Below, in pieces: positions 25,676 to 34,247 of a stretch of DNA of 64,000 bases (position 1 is its first letter; each line of letters opens with the position of its first letter). A program made the position numbers and the translations under genes. The DNA is from SFLA01 sp964485815 (GTDB lineage Bacteria > Bacillota > Clostridia > Oscillospirales > CAG-382): contig CAZAJX010000001.1 in assembly GCA_964485815.1 (NCBI GenBank), positions 1-64,000 on the forward strand, in the 5' to 3' direction. The notes beneath the pieces were generated by a model, which was not told the origin of the DNA, did not search any database, and saw only the letters and a list, made by a program, of their open reading frames with translations.

Positions 25676-25911
25676 TTTATTTTTTCTTCCACCTTACGCA
25701 CAATATCCCCTACGGTCTTAAGTTCGGGAAGATCGGAATTGGTGAATCTTACTCCAAACTCCTGCTCTATTCCCATCGCCATATACAGCATACCGATAGA
25801 GTTCATTCCCAAACCGTCGGAAAGAGTATCGGATTCGGTAATGCGGGAGGAATCGATCTCTCCTTCAAAAACGTTATCGAATATTTTTTTAAGACGTTCG
25901 AGAGTGTTCAT
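25672..25911 (-). CDS. Stand-alone acyl carrier protein
   Basis: A 79-residue ACP: acidic, four-helix pattern, with the phosphopantetheine Ser38 in GLGMNSIGML. The residue before the Ser is Asn rather than the near-universal Asp of GxDSL. GGAG lies 6 nt before the ATG. It is probably a dedicated carrier for this operon (25301-29150) rather than the housekeeping fatty-acid-synthesis ACP, since no fab genes are nearby. Confidence 0.88.
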   Translation of the reverse strand: MNTLERLKKIFDNVFEGEIDSSRITESDTLSDGLGMNSIGMLYMAMGIEQEFGVRFTNSDLPELKTVGDIVRKVEEKIK

Positions 25912-25912
25912 T

Positions 25913-26569
25913 TTATTCTCCTTTCAAAGCTTGCACATATACTTCACGGCAAGCGTTGATCTTTTCCAAAAGCAATGCGGAAACGTTGTTTATATCTCCC
26001 ACGGAGGGGAACTTCTTTTTACAATGATCCGCAGGATAAAAAGGATCGCCTACAACGTACAATCTTTTTCTCATTCCCGCGGACGGTCTTGAGTACACGG
26101 GGATTATAGGCGCACCGCTTTGCAAAGCGATAAGAACGGCGCCGGATTTGATATCAGACATACCGTCCTCTCTTTCAATTCTGCCCTGCGGAAAAATTGC
26201 GAGAACGTGGCCGTTTTTTATAACCGAAACCGATTTGCGCACGGCCTCGATATCGGAAATACCGCGGTCAATTTTAATGCATCCCATAAGCTTTAACAGA
26301 AAGGAGAGAATTCCCTTTGACATTACTTCTTCGGAAGCAAGGAAGAAAACTCTTCTGTACCAAAAACAGCTTCCCAACAAAAGTGCATCTGAAAATCCGG
26401 TATGGTTTGCCGCGATCAAAGCGCCGCCTTTAAAGTTTCGCTTGTACTTCTTTCCATCAAGTCCTATGGCGCGCACCTTGAAAAGGCGGACCACAAAATA
26501 GTGAAGCCTGCCGTAATCCATAGGCAAAAACTTTGGATTAAACAATGAAAAAAACTTATTTTTTGCCAT
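25913..26569 (-). CDS. PlsC-type lysophospholipid/1-acylglycerol-3-phosphate acyltransferase
   Basis: A 218-residue LPLAT-superfamily acyltransferase. The catalytic HX4D box is NHTGFSDALL, followed by the acyl-acceptor block FPQGRIERED (FPEGxR in relatives) and APIIPVYSRP. The N-terminal hydrophobic part is short. The start is taken as ATG 26567-26569 (MAKNKFFSLF); a GTG five codons earlier is possible. It overlaps the next upstream gene by 14 bp and ends one base before the ACP start. It likely transfers an acyl chain from ACP or acyl-phosphate to a lipid acceptor at the membrane. Confidence 0.85.
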   Translation of the reverse strand: MAKNKFFSLFNPKFLPMDYGRLHYFVVRLFKVRAIGLDGKKYKRNFKGGALIAANHTGFSDALLLGSCFWYRRVFFLASEEVMSKGILSFLLKLMGCIKIDRGISDIEAVRKSVSVIKNGHVLAIFPQGRIEREDGMSDIKSGAVLIALQSGAPIIPVYSRPSAGMRKRLYVVGDPFYPADHCKKKFPSVGDINNVSALLLEKINACREVYVQALKGE

Positions 26570-27218
26570 TTTCTTTTTCCACACGTCTTTTTAATTCTTC
26601 ACCCAATTCCATTGTCTTGTCCTCCAACAGCTTGGTAAGACGAGTTATCTCCTCGGGAGAAGGATTTTCCTCTTTGCAATAATCACGAATATATATCTTT
26701 TCGCCGATCATTACTCGGGTGCGGTTCTTGAAGGAATATGCTCCGTCGGTATACATAGGAACTATAGGTGCATCGGTACGCAAAGCGATGATCACCACGC
26801 TGGGCTTAAAGGGCCAGGGCTTTCCGTCAACGGGAAGGCGGCTTTCGGGAAAAATTCCGATAGTTCCGCCGTTATCCAGCACTTTTAAGGATTCGGCTAT
26901 GAAGGAAAGATCTCTCGTATCGCGGTTAACGAAAATTCCGCCGATGGCAAACAGAAACTTTGAGAACATTTTTCCCTTGTTAAACATAACCTCCGCAATC
27001 AAAAAACGCAGAGTGCGGAAAGGAAATATATTCATATACAGCACAAAATCCATTAAGGACTTGTGGTTTGACATCAGTATACAAGGCTTGGGAAGCTTTT
27101 TACCTTGGGATTCCTTGTTAATATAATACAGCTTGGGACGGAGAAAAATTCTGGTGGGAATAAAGCCCGTAAGCTGAACGAAAGCGCGTACAAATTGGTT
27201 GGGTTTGCCTTGGCGCAT
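26556..27218 (-). CDS. PlsC-type acyltransferase, second copy
   Basis: A 220-residue LPLAT acyltransferase with HX4D at residues 52-57 (SNHKSLMDFVL). The GIFPESRLP block stands in place of FPEGTRS, followed by APIVPMYTDGAY. Sequence differs strongly from the paralogue at 25913, so the two may acylate different positions or acceptors. It starts 3 bp after the stop of the adenylating enzyme. Confidence 0.85.
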   Translation of the reverse strand: MRQGKPNQFVRAFVQLTGFIPTRIFLRPKLYYINKESQGKKLPKPCILMSNHKSLMDFVLYMNIFPFRTLRFLIAEVMFNKGKMFSKFLFAIGGIFVNRDTRDLSFIAESLKVLDNGGTIGIFPESRLPVDGKPWPFKPSVVIIALRTDAPIVPMYTDGAYSFKNRTRVMIGEKIYIRDYCKEENPSPEEITRLTKLLEDKTMELGEELKRRVEKENGKK

Positions 27219-27221
27219 AGG

Positions 27222-29150
27222 TCAGATCTGCCTTTCTATGTATTCGCAAAAATCGCGTAAAGTATAGAAATAATTGTTTGAATCGGAATAATCTATGGGG
27301 AATTCCTTTGAAAGCTCGGTGAGCAGAGTAAAATACTGCAAGGAAGAAGCACCAAGCTCGTGCATAACGTGAGTATCGGGACCGATATCCTCTTTTTCAA
27401 CGCCGAGTATGGGAGCAGCTATGGTACGTACCTTATCGGCAAGAGGGGAATTGACATCAAACTCTGCGGCTTCCTTTATCTCCACCTCGTTAAAGGGGAT
27501 AAGCTTTACTCTGCCGTCTGCAAGGGCGTTTTTAAGATATTTTCTGCCTACCTTTATTGCAGTTTCGGATGCGATGGGATCGTATGTCATATAAAAATCA
27601 CGTATCTGCATAGGAAGCGGCAAGGATTGGTTGGTCTTATAAATATTGGAAATAAGGTTGGAAACCTTCGCACCGCGCAAATAGGGGCTGATGCGGACGA
27701 TCATAGTAAGCTTTTCATCGCTTCCCTCTCCCAATCCAAGGACGGAATACATCATAGCCTCGGGGAGATCAAACGCCTGCTCGATGGTATCGGGATTAAG
27801 ATTTTCGCCGTTTTCGCCGATAACCGAATCGCCTTTTCTGCCGCGGATGTAATAATATCCGTCAACACAATCAACGATATCGCCTGTATTGTACCAACCC
27901 TCGTTAAGCTTTTCGACACCGTTTACAAGCATACGCTTGCAGGTGGAATTGCCCTTGATAAGTAGCACGCCGTTTTCATCGATCTTATATTCAATAGATG
28001 CAAAGGGCTTGCCTACGCTGTTTTGCATAAGCTCGGAGGGCTTATTGCGAAGCTCGGTAGAGGTTATACCCACCTCGCTCATTCCGTAACCGTTGTGCAA
28101 GGGATAGCCGATAGCGGAAAACAGACGGAGGGTGGATTCCTTTATATAGCTGCCGCCGGAAATGCAGTAACGCACGGTGGGACCGAACAGTTTATCGGTA
28201 ACCTCGGTCATAAGCTTACGGGACAGCCAGTTTCCCAAAGCGGGGCTTATATTCTGAACCTTAAGGCAGATAGCGGTACCCTTTTCAAAGCGTTTTCTTG
28301 TTTTCTCATCTTTATTGTTTATCTCACGCATTACCTGCTTTTCGATAGTATGCCACAGCAAGGGCACGGCAAAAACGTGGGTAACCTCGTGGGCACGGCA
28401 GGTCTTCATCAACGTTTCGCCCGACATATCTCTGGGGAATACCATTGTATTCCAATAAAATGCATGCCAGAAATAAACGGCGATGAGTCCGAAAACGTGA
28501 TAAAAAGGAAGGAAGCATATCTGCTTTAATCTGCCGTTTACGTGAACGGCGATATTCATGTTCTCCTCAAACATAGGTCCTGCGTTAAGGACCTGCTCGC
28601 TTATTTCGTTACCGGTGTAAAAGCAAACAACCTGATTAAGTGTAGTCGCCGAAGTGGACAAAGCGATCTCGTCCTCAAAGCAATCCACAAAATCGCTGCC
28701 TTCGGGAAGCGCGGTAATGTCAATAAACTCACCGGGAAGAGATGTGCTCTTCATACCGATAACGTATTTTATATTAAGCGTTTCAATTAGTCCTGCGGAC
28801 ATATGGAGAGGATGGCGGCGGTTTACCAGATAAGGCTTGTTTCCGCTGCGGAGAATTGCCCAGAAAGCGACAATCCATTCAAGGCAGTTATCCATATCCA
28901 AAGCAACGTATCCGTGAGTAGCACCGATATGGGCATAAAGGGACTCGGAAGTACGGCGGATCATTTCTTTTACCTCGCCGTATGTATGCTCGTGAATTCT
29001 AAATCCGTCGCCGGTTTCCGCAGCTATTGCCGTGGGGTTGCTGAACATGATCTCATAAACCGATTTAAAGCTTTTATCCGATGCATTAAGCGCTTTAATA
29101 TTGTTTTTTACCAGCTTGAGATAATCTTTGAGGTATTTTTTCATTTTCAT
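27222..29150 (-). CDS. Acyl-adenylating enzyme (ANL superfamily) fused to a C-terminal ACP domain
   Basis: A 642-residue protein (numbering from ATG 29148-29150; ATG 29142-29144 also fits the GGAG site). The ANL body shows NGYGMSEVG (A5, about 354-362), WYNTGD (A7), YYIRGRKGDSVIGENGENLNPDTIE split over A8, and a hinge-like A10 region SETAIKVGRKYL. The A3 P-loop is degenerate: STSATTLNQVV (165-175) replaces STSGTTGxPK, losing both glycines and the Lys. The last ~70 residues form an ACP (HELGASSLQYF, Ser603; Ser replaces the usual Asp before it). It probably activates a fatty acid and loads its own carrier. First gene of the operon. Confidence 0.85.
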   Translation of the reverse strand: MKMKKYLKDYLKLVKNNIKALNASDKSFKSVYEIMFSNPTAIAAETGDGFRIHEHTYGEVKEMIRRTSESLYAHIGATHGYVALDMDNCLEWIVAFWAILRSGNKPYLVNRRHPLHMSAGLIETLNIKYVIGMKSTSLPGEFIDITALPEGSDFVDCFEDEIALSTSATTLNQVVCFYTGNEISEQVLNAGPMFEENMNIAVHVNGRLKQICFLPFYHVFGLIAVYFWHAFYWNTMVFPRDMSGETLMKTCRAHEVTHVFAVPLLWHTIEKQVMREINNKDEKTRKRFEKGTAICLKVQNISPALGNWLSRKLMTEVTDKLFGPTVRYCISGGSYIKESTLRLFSAIGYPLHNGYGMSEVGITSTELRNKPSELMQNSVGKPFASIEYKIDENGVLLIKGNSTCKRMLVNGVEKLNEGWYNTGDIVDCVDGYYYIRGRKGDSVIGENGENLNPDTIEQAFDLPEAMMYSVLGLGEGSDEKLTMIVRISPYLRGAKVSNLISNIYKTNQSLPLPMQIRDFYMTYDPIASETAIKVGRKYLKNALADGRVKLIPFNEVEIKEAAEFDVNSPLADKVRTIAAPILGVEKEDIGPDTHVMHELGASSLQYFTLLTELSKEFPIDYSDSNNYFYTLRDFCEYIERQI

Positions 29151-29180
29151 ACAACTCCGTATTGACAAAATATCTTTATT

Positions 29181-29209
29181 ATTTTATACAAAACCCGTAT
29201 AATTGTCAA
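29181..29209 (-). promoter_or_regulatory. Promoter of the acyl-ligase/PlsC/ACP/LRAT operon
   Basis: Minus strand TTGACA (29204-29209), 17 bp, TAAAAT (29181-29186), about 30 bp before the ligase start. Confidence 0.7.
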
Positions 29210-29241
29210 TAGATACGACAGCAAAAAGTTTTTGAGACACC

Positions 29242-29270
29242 TTGATTTTTTACGAATTATATGTTAACAT
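29242..29270 (+). promoter_or_regulatory. Promoter of the lipoprotein gene at 29310
   Basis: TTGATT, 17 bp, TAACAT with TG one base upstream (TGTTAACAT). Confidence 0.5.
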
Positions 29271-29309
29271 AAGCGTAGCATACAAAATCCACATTACAGG
29301 AGTACAACT

Positions 29310-30671
29310 ATGAAGAAAATCATTGCCGTACTGCTTGTTGCAGTACTCACCCTTTCCATCGTTGCATGCGGCGGAAACGAAACTTCCGATACGGACAGAT
29401 CCAAGCCCGAAGCAAGCGAAACCGTTAGCGGCGAATCCGAAGGCAACGAATCCGTTGACGGTGAATCCCAGCCTTCCGATGGATCCGTTCCTGAGGACGA
29501 GTCTGATCCCGAAGACGAATCCGTCCCCGAGGATGAATCTCAGCCCGAGGACGAATCCACACCCGAAGATACCGAAGCCATCCCTGCATTTGCTTCCAAT
29601 TTTGTTACTTGGGCAAGCTTGGGTGTAGGACTCCGCGCTACCGACAGCACGTCTATTCAGCTTACCGGTGTAAACAAAGAAGCCGGCTACGGCGACATAA
29701 TAATTTATACATACGATTACGCACAGGACAAGGTAACCGTTAAGGACGGTAAATATGCTGATTACGCTTACCTCGTTGCAGAGTATGATTCTTCCCTCTT
29801 CGGTGTAAAGAAGACAGGATTTTTTGCTGCAGGCTCTCTTTCCGATAACGCTTTCCTTACCATTCCCGACGTAGGCTTTATTATTGCCGCACACAAGGAT
29901 CAGACGGTTATGGCTGCAAGACTCAGCGAATGTCCCGATGATGTTACACTGTTTGCCGCCGGCGTCCAGGTTTGCGACGTTAACTATTCTATCACCAAGG
30001 TTAACTCCGCTATCACTATCGACGGTAATATAGAAGACGCTTGGAAACAGCACAAGATAGATTCCATAAACGAATCCAACAACAAGTGGGCTTACTGGAG
30101 CTTTGTTGAAAATGAGTATTATTCCACTGCGGAATACTACGTTACCTATGACAATGATAACCTTTACCTGGCAGTAGTTGTTGATTCTCCTTATCACTAT
30201 TGCCCCATATCCCCCTCCGAACCCGGCGGAATGTACCAATACGAATGTATTCAGGTAAAAGTTACCACTGTCAGCCCCAAATCCGAATATATTATGGAGA
30301 ATTACGATCACGTTATCAATAACGCGGCTAATACCGACGGATACGTTCGCGCTTACGGATTTGCCGTAAATGATGACGGTGAGACCTGCTACTACGAAAA
30401 CAGCGGTGTAAGCAAGACCTTCCGGGGTAAGGCCGTATGTACAAGAAATGACGATGCACAGCTTACCGTTTACGAAGTATCCATTCCCTGGTCTTCTCTC
30501 GACCTTACTGTTGCCGAGCTTGATACGTTCGGTCTGACCTTCTCTATCAACTCCACAAACGAAGAAGATGTTGAAAAAGGAACCTGGAGAAACCTGGTTC
30601 TGTTTGACGGCGGCGGAGTTATAAAGCGTAACGACTGGGCAAAAATTCCCGAAGTTACTATAGTTCACTAA
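29310..30671 (+). CDS. Lipoprotein with acidic repeat linker and C-terminal CBM9-like domain
   Basis: A 453-residue exported lipoprotein: signal peptide with lipobox SIVACGG (Cys about residue 20). A Ser/Glu/Pro-rich linker (about 25-88) follows, built on repeats of PEDES at 5-6 residue spacing. A middle domain (90-225) precedes a CBM9/DOMON-like domain that begins ITKVNSAITIDGNIEDAWKQH and has AEYYVTYDNDNLYLAVVV. CBM9-like modules bind sugars in some surface proteins. The linker probably spans the cell wall. SD AGGAG. Flanked by its own promoter and a bidirectional terminator. Confidence 0.8.
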   Translation: MKKIIAVLLVAVLTLSIVACGGNETSDTDRSKPEASETVSGESEGNESVDGESQPSDGSVPEDESDPEDESVPEDESQPEDESTPEDTEAIPAFASNFVTWASLGVGLRATDSTSIQLTGVNKEAGYGDIIIYTYDYAQDKVTVKDGKYADYAYLVAEYDSSLFGVKKTGFFAAGSLSDNAFLTIPDVGFIIAAHKDQTVMAARLSECPDDVTLFAAGVQVCDVNYSITKVNSAITIDGNIEDAWKQHKIDSINESNNKWAYWSFVENEYYSTAEYYVTYDNDNLYLAVVVDSPYHYCPISPSEPGGMYQYECIQVKVTTVSPKSEYIMENYDHVINNAANTDGYVRAYGFAVNDDGETCYYENSGVSKTFRGKAVCTRNDDAQLTVYEVSIPWSSLDLTVAELDTFGLTFSINSTNEEDVEKGTWRNLVLFDGGGVIKRNDWAKIPEVTIVH

Positions 30672-30700
30672 TCAACACCAAATCAATCCCCCAAGAAAAA

Positions 30701-30726
30701 CGCCCTGCGACATATTTCGCAGGGCG
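30701..30726. terminator. Bidirectional terminator
   Basis: CGCCCTGCGA and its perfect complement (30701-30710 / 30717-30726) flanked by AAAAA and TTTTATT. It serves the lipoprotein and the convergent SPFH gene. Confidence 0.85.
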
Positions 30727-30746
30727 GATTTTATTATTGTTAATGA

Positions 30747-32048
30747 TTACTTAACGTCCTCTTCGTTGAACACATCTCCGCACTCGGGACAGAACTTGGG
30801 AGGCTTTGCGGGATCCTCAGGCTCCCAACCGCATTTGTCGCACTTATAAAGGAGTGCGCCCGCAGGCTTTTTGCTTCCGCACTCGGAGCAGAATTTACCT
30901 TTGTTCTCGGCGCCGCAAGAGCATTTCCAACTGTCGGTTCCGGGCTTCTTGCTTCCGCATTCAGTACAGAATTTGCCGGTTGCAACGTTACCGCAGGTAC
31001 ACTTCCAACCGTTTGCGTTTGCAGTTACAGGCTGAGGCTTTTCACCCATTGCATAAAGATTTGCGGGATTTGCGGCGTTACCTGTGTTCATCGCCATGCC
31101 CATTCCCATAAAGCCCGTCATTGCGCCGGCGGAATTGTTTGCCGCTGCCTCCATAGCAGATGCCTGGGACTGAACGAGAGTAGCCGCAGCCATAGTAGGA
31201 TCGCGAAGGATTGCGGCGCGCTGTGCATCGGTAATTATCTTCGCCTGATCCTCGGGCAGATCGATAGGATTAAGAGCAACGCTCTTTACCTCAATACCTC
31301 TGCCGTTTTTCCATTCATCGGAAAGCTGGTTGCGAAGCTCGTCCTCTATCTCCTGCGTATGAGCAGTTATTGCGGAGGGACGGATGCCCAGCGCAGAAAG
31401 CTTACCGATAGAGGGAGTAAGTGCAGACACGAATTCACGGCGCATCTGGGAATCCAGATCATCTCTTGTATACTCTTCGGAAACGTTTCCGGCAATCTTC
31501 GAATAAAATATAATGGGATCGCAGATCACATAAGAATATGTGCCCGAGCATCTTATAGATACGTCGATATCCAGATTAATATTAACATCTACCACTCTGA
31601 ATGGAATGGGATTGATGGTTCCGAATTTATTATTGAGAATTTCCTTGGTGTTGAAATAATAAACACGCTGATCCTTGCCCGTATCACCACCATAGGTAAA
31701 GCGTTTTCCAAGAACCTTGAAGGTGTTCAAAAGACTTTCACCGAACTTGCCGGAGAAAATACTGGGCTCCGTTGAAGAATCATAGGTGTATTCGCCGGGC
31801 TCCGCACAGATATCCACTACCTTGCCCTGCTCAACTATTACCATACACTGTCCGTCAGCTACGGCGATGCCCGATCCGTTTGAGATAATATTATCGCTTG
31901 CTTTTGTGTTTGAAGATCTTCCGCTTATGCGTTTTGCGCCTTTGCGCATAAGAACATCGTTTTCCAAAGCATCACAATAGAAAAACTCTTTCCATTGATC
32001 TGCCAGAGTTCCGCCAAGTGCGCCGATTCCTGCTTTAATAAGTCCCAT
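30747..32048 (-). CDS. SPFH/band-7 protein with C-terminal zinc ribbons (YdjI/virion-core-like)
   Basis: A 433-residue protein. Residues 1-300 form an SPFH-type domain of the 'virion core protein' family (MGLIKAGIGALGGTLADQWK, VEQGKVVDICAEPGEYTYD, a C-terminal helical run rich in Ala/Gln). A Gly/Met/Ala-rich linker follows. Three zinc ribbons end the protein: CTCGNVATGKFCTECG, CSCGAENKGKFCSECG and CDKCGWEPE..CPECG. Relatives assemble at membranes, some with phage-shock-like proteins. Start has AAAGGAG upstream. Function is inferred as a membrane scaffold; no partner gene is adjacent. Confidence 0.85.
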   Translation of the reverse strand: MGLIKAGIGALGGTLADQWKEFFYCDALENDVLMRKGAKRISGRSSNTKASDNIISNGSGIAVADGQCMVIVEQGKVVDICAEPGEYTYDSSTEPSIFSGKFGESLLNTFKVLGKRFTYGGDTGKDQRVYYFNTKEILNNKFGTINPIPFRVVDVNINLDIDVSIRCSGTYSYVICDPIIFYSKIAGNVSEEYTRDDLDSQMRREFVSALTPSIGKLSALGIRPSAITAHTQEIEDELRNQLSDEWKNGRGIEVKSVALNPIDLPEDQAKIITDAQRAAILRDPTMAAATLVQSQASAMEAAANNSAGAMTGFMGMGMAMNTGNAANPANLYAMGEKPQPVTANANGWKCTCGNVATGKFCTECGSKKPGTDSWKCSCGAENKGKFCSECGSKKPAGALLYKCDKCGWEPEDPAKPPKFCPECGDVFNEEDVK

Positions 32049-32264
32049 AAAGAACAGCTCCTTTCATATGTAAAAAAACAAATCGGTAAACAATATAACA
32101 AGGTTTTCACTTCGTTTAAATAATTATAGCATACTTTTTCCGAAGTTGCACTATTAATTAATGAATTTTTTTGCTTTTTTAAGTAAAAAATGCACTAAAT
32201 TTGATCTTTTTTTAAAACAAAATTGAGCATATGGAAAAAATCGTTGTATTATCGAATTTTATGA

Positions 32265-32292
32265 TTTACAAATTTCGGTTTTATGGTATAAT
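32265..32292 (+). promoter_or_regulatory. ldh promoter
   Basis: TTTACA, 16 bp, TATAAT with TG one base upstream. The 216 bp between the SPFH gene and this promoter are AT-rich and hold no gene I can see. Confidence 0.65.
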
Positions 32293-32328
32293 TGTTAATG
32301 TAAAAACAGTATTAAAGGAGAATGTGTT

Positions 32329-33273
32329 ATGATCAAAATCACAATCGTCGGAACCGGCAGCGTAGGCTCTACCATCGCTTATACACTTACAGTTACCGGT
32401 CTTGCTTCCGAAATCGTTATGATTGATATTAACGGTGAAAAAGCTATGGGCGAAGCGTTGGATATTCGCCAAGGTACTCCTTTCTGCTCATCCTGCTCTC
32501 TCTATGCAGGAAGCTATACGGATGCCGTGAATTCAAATATAGTTATAATCACCTCCGGCATTGCCAGACAGCCCGGTCAGACAAGACTTGATCTTGCTCA
32601 GACGAACGTGAATATCACAAAAAGCATCATTCCCGAAATTACAAAATACGCTCCCGATGCTACTTACATCATAGTAAGTAATCCCGTTGATATTCTCACG
32701 TATACTTTTTGCAAGTATTCCGGACTGCCCCAGGAACGTATTATAGGCTCCGGTACTATTCTTGATACCGCACGCCTCCGTTCCAGACTTTCCGAATACT
32801 ATTCCATAAACCAGCAAAACGTACACGCGTACGTGCTCGGTGAGCACGGCGATTCCTGCTTTGTTCCCTGGTCTGTTGCCAATATTTCCAACATTCCTAT
32901 TCAGGATTACGGTAAGTCCGTTAAGATGAAGGGCGTGGAATTTCCCGAGCTTCAGTATGACGATATCGAAGAATACGTTAAGAAATCCGGTGCACGTATT
33001 ATAAGCCGCAAGGGCGCGACCTTCTACGCCGTCTCCGTATCTGTATGCCATATCGTTAAATGTCTTATAAGCGGTATGGACACAACGCTGACGGTATCTA
33101 CTATGCTGGACGGCGAGTACGGTATAAACGACGTTTGCCTCAGCCTGCTTAACGTAGTAGGTATGAAGGGCGCACACAGCAAGGTGCTTATTCCCCTTAA
33201 CGACCAGGAGCTTAAGGCACTGCACCACAGCGCAAACACCTTAAAGGAAACTATGCGCAATATTAATTTATAA
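32329..33273 (+). CDS. ldh: L-lactate dehydrogenase-like NAD-dependent 2-hydroxyacid dehydrogenase
   Basis: A 314-residue LDH/MDH-family protein. NAD-binding GTGSVGST (8-15), active-site Asp146 and Arg149 in ILDTARLR, catalytic His173 in GEHGDS and the family tail fit L-LDH. It would reduce pyruvate to L-lactate, regenerating NAD in fermentation. In the mobile loop the sequence is IARQPGQTR: Arg80 sits where most LDHs have Gln102, the position that separates LDH (Gln) from MDH (Arg). Some real LDHs swap residues here, so specificity is open. Single-gene unit with its own promoter and terminator; SD AAAGGAG. Confidence 0.88.
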   Translation: MIKITIVGTGSVGSTIAYTLTVTGLASEIVMIDINGEKAMGEALDIRQGTPFCSSCSLYAGSYTDAVNSNIVIITSGIARQPGQTRLDLAQTNVNITKSIIPEITKYAPDATYIIVSNPVDILTYTFCKYSGLPQERIIGSGTILDTARLRSRLSEYYSINQQNVHAYVLGEHGDSCFVPWSVANISNIPIQDYGKSVKMKGVEFPELQYDDIEEYVKKSGARIISRKGATFYAVSVSVCHIVKCLISGMDTTLTVSTMLDGEYGINDVCLSLLNVVGMKGAHSKVLIPLNDQELKALHHSANTLKETMRNINL

Positions 33274-33285
33274 AAAACGCTTTCA

Positions 33286-33311
33286 AAAAGGACTTCTGCG
33301 GAAGTCCTTTT
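33286..33311 (+). terminator. ldh terminator
   Basis: AAAAGGACTTC, loop TGCG, perfect complement ending TTTT, then TATTGTT. Confidence 0.8.
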
Positions 33312-33315
33312 ATTG

Positions 33316-33344
33316 TTGACAAAACTTCGAATATGTGGTAAAAA
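33316..33344 (+). promoter_or_regulatory. Promoter of the patatin operon
   Basis: TTGACA (33316-33321), 17 bp, TAAAAA with TG one base upstream. The -10 is a weak match. Confidence 0.45.
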
Positions 33345-33384
33345 TATTATAGAGTTATTTTACGTTTACAGAGGTGATAAAGCA

Positions 33385-34236
33385 ATGAATATCGGTCTTG
33401 TCTTATCCGGCGGAATGTCGAGAGGCGCTTATCAGTTCGGAGCGCTCCGTGCAATACGTGAGTATATTGAGCCGCAAGACATTAAATATATAAGCGCTGC
33501 TTCTATCGGAACTTTGAACGCCTATGCTTTTTCATCCGATAATCTGGAAGTCGGCGGATTTATGTGGCACTCTATCAATCTTACACACACGAGAGTGCTG
33601 GTAACCACAATTTTGCGTAGCGAGTTTCTTACCGAAGTTATACGCCGTCTTGCAAAAAAAGAAGCAAAATGCGAAAAAATGTACGTTCCGTTTATCAACC
33701 TGCGGAACAGAAGCATTTTTTACACGGATATTGCTCACAAAAACGGTGAAGAGTTGAAAGAACATCTCGCCGCAGCCGTGGCAATGCCGGGAATTAACCA
33801 CCCCGTTATGATAAACGAGCTTAATCTTTATGACGGCGCGGTAGTGGATAACATACCGGTTTTTCCCTTAATGCAGCTTAATCTGGATTATATTATCTGT
33901 ATCCATTTCGACGATTACAACTATACGTTTGAATCTCAGTATTTTGATAATAAAATAGTTAAGATCAACTTTTCCGGTGATAACAAGATATCGGATTCAA
34001 TGTGGTTTACAAGAAGCGACGTTAAGGAAATGGAAGAACAAGGCTACAGAAAAGCGAAAGCTATAATGGACTTTGTATTCGCTGACGGAATGGAAAACAC
34101 AGAAGCCATATACAACAAGATCGAAGCGTTGAATGCGATGAATTCCCACAAGATACGCCGCACCACCTCCGATATTATAAACGATAATTTTGATAAGCTT
34201 AAAAAGCGACTTGCCAAGAGAAAGATTGTTGAATAA
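33385..34236 (+). CDS. Patatin-like phospholipase
   Basis: A 283-residue protein. The glycine-rich oxyanion loop is LSGGMSRGAYQFG, the nucleophile Ser40 is in AASIGT (GxSxG with the first Gly replaced by Ala), and the dyad Asp150 is in LYDGAVVDN. Cytosolic, no signal peptide. Likely a Ser-Asp dyad acyl hydrolase on phospholipids. Start at MNIGLVLSGG (33385) with GAGGTG upstream; the longer reading begins inside the promoter. It leads a three-gene unit with a small membrane protein and an EEP-family enzyme. Confidence 0.88.
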   Translation: MNIGLVLSGGMSRGAYQFGALRAIREYIEPQDIKYISAASIGTLNAYAFSSDNLEVGGFMWHSINLTHTRVLVTTILRSEFLTEVIRRLAKKEAKCEKMYVPFINLRNRSIFYTDIAHKNGEELKEHLAAAVAMPGINHPVMINELNLYDGAVVDNIPVFPLMQLNLDYIICIHFDDYNYTFESQYFDNKIVKINFSGDNKISDSMWFTRSDVKEMEEQGYRKAKAIMDFVFADGMENTEAIYNKIEALNAMNSHKIRRTTSDIINDNFDKLKKRLAKRKIVE

Positions 34237-34247
34237 GAGGTAAGATT

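Noticed and set aside
29250..30668. 472-codon leftward open frame
   Set aside because: Antisense to the lipoprotein gene, which has a promoter, RBS, signal peptide and terminator. The frame is low-complexity and is open only because of the codon use of the real gene.
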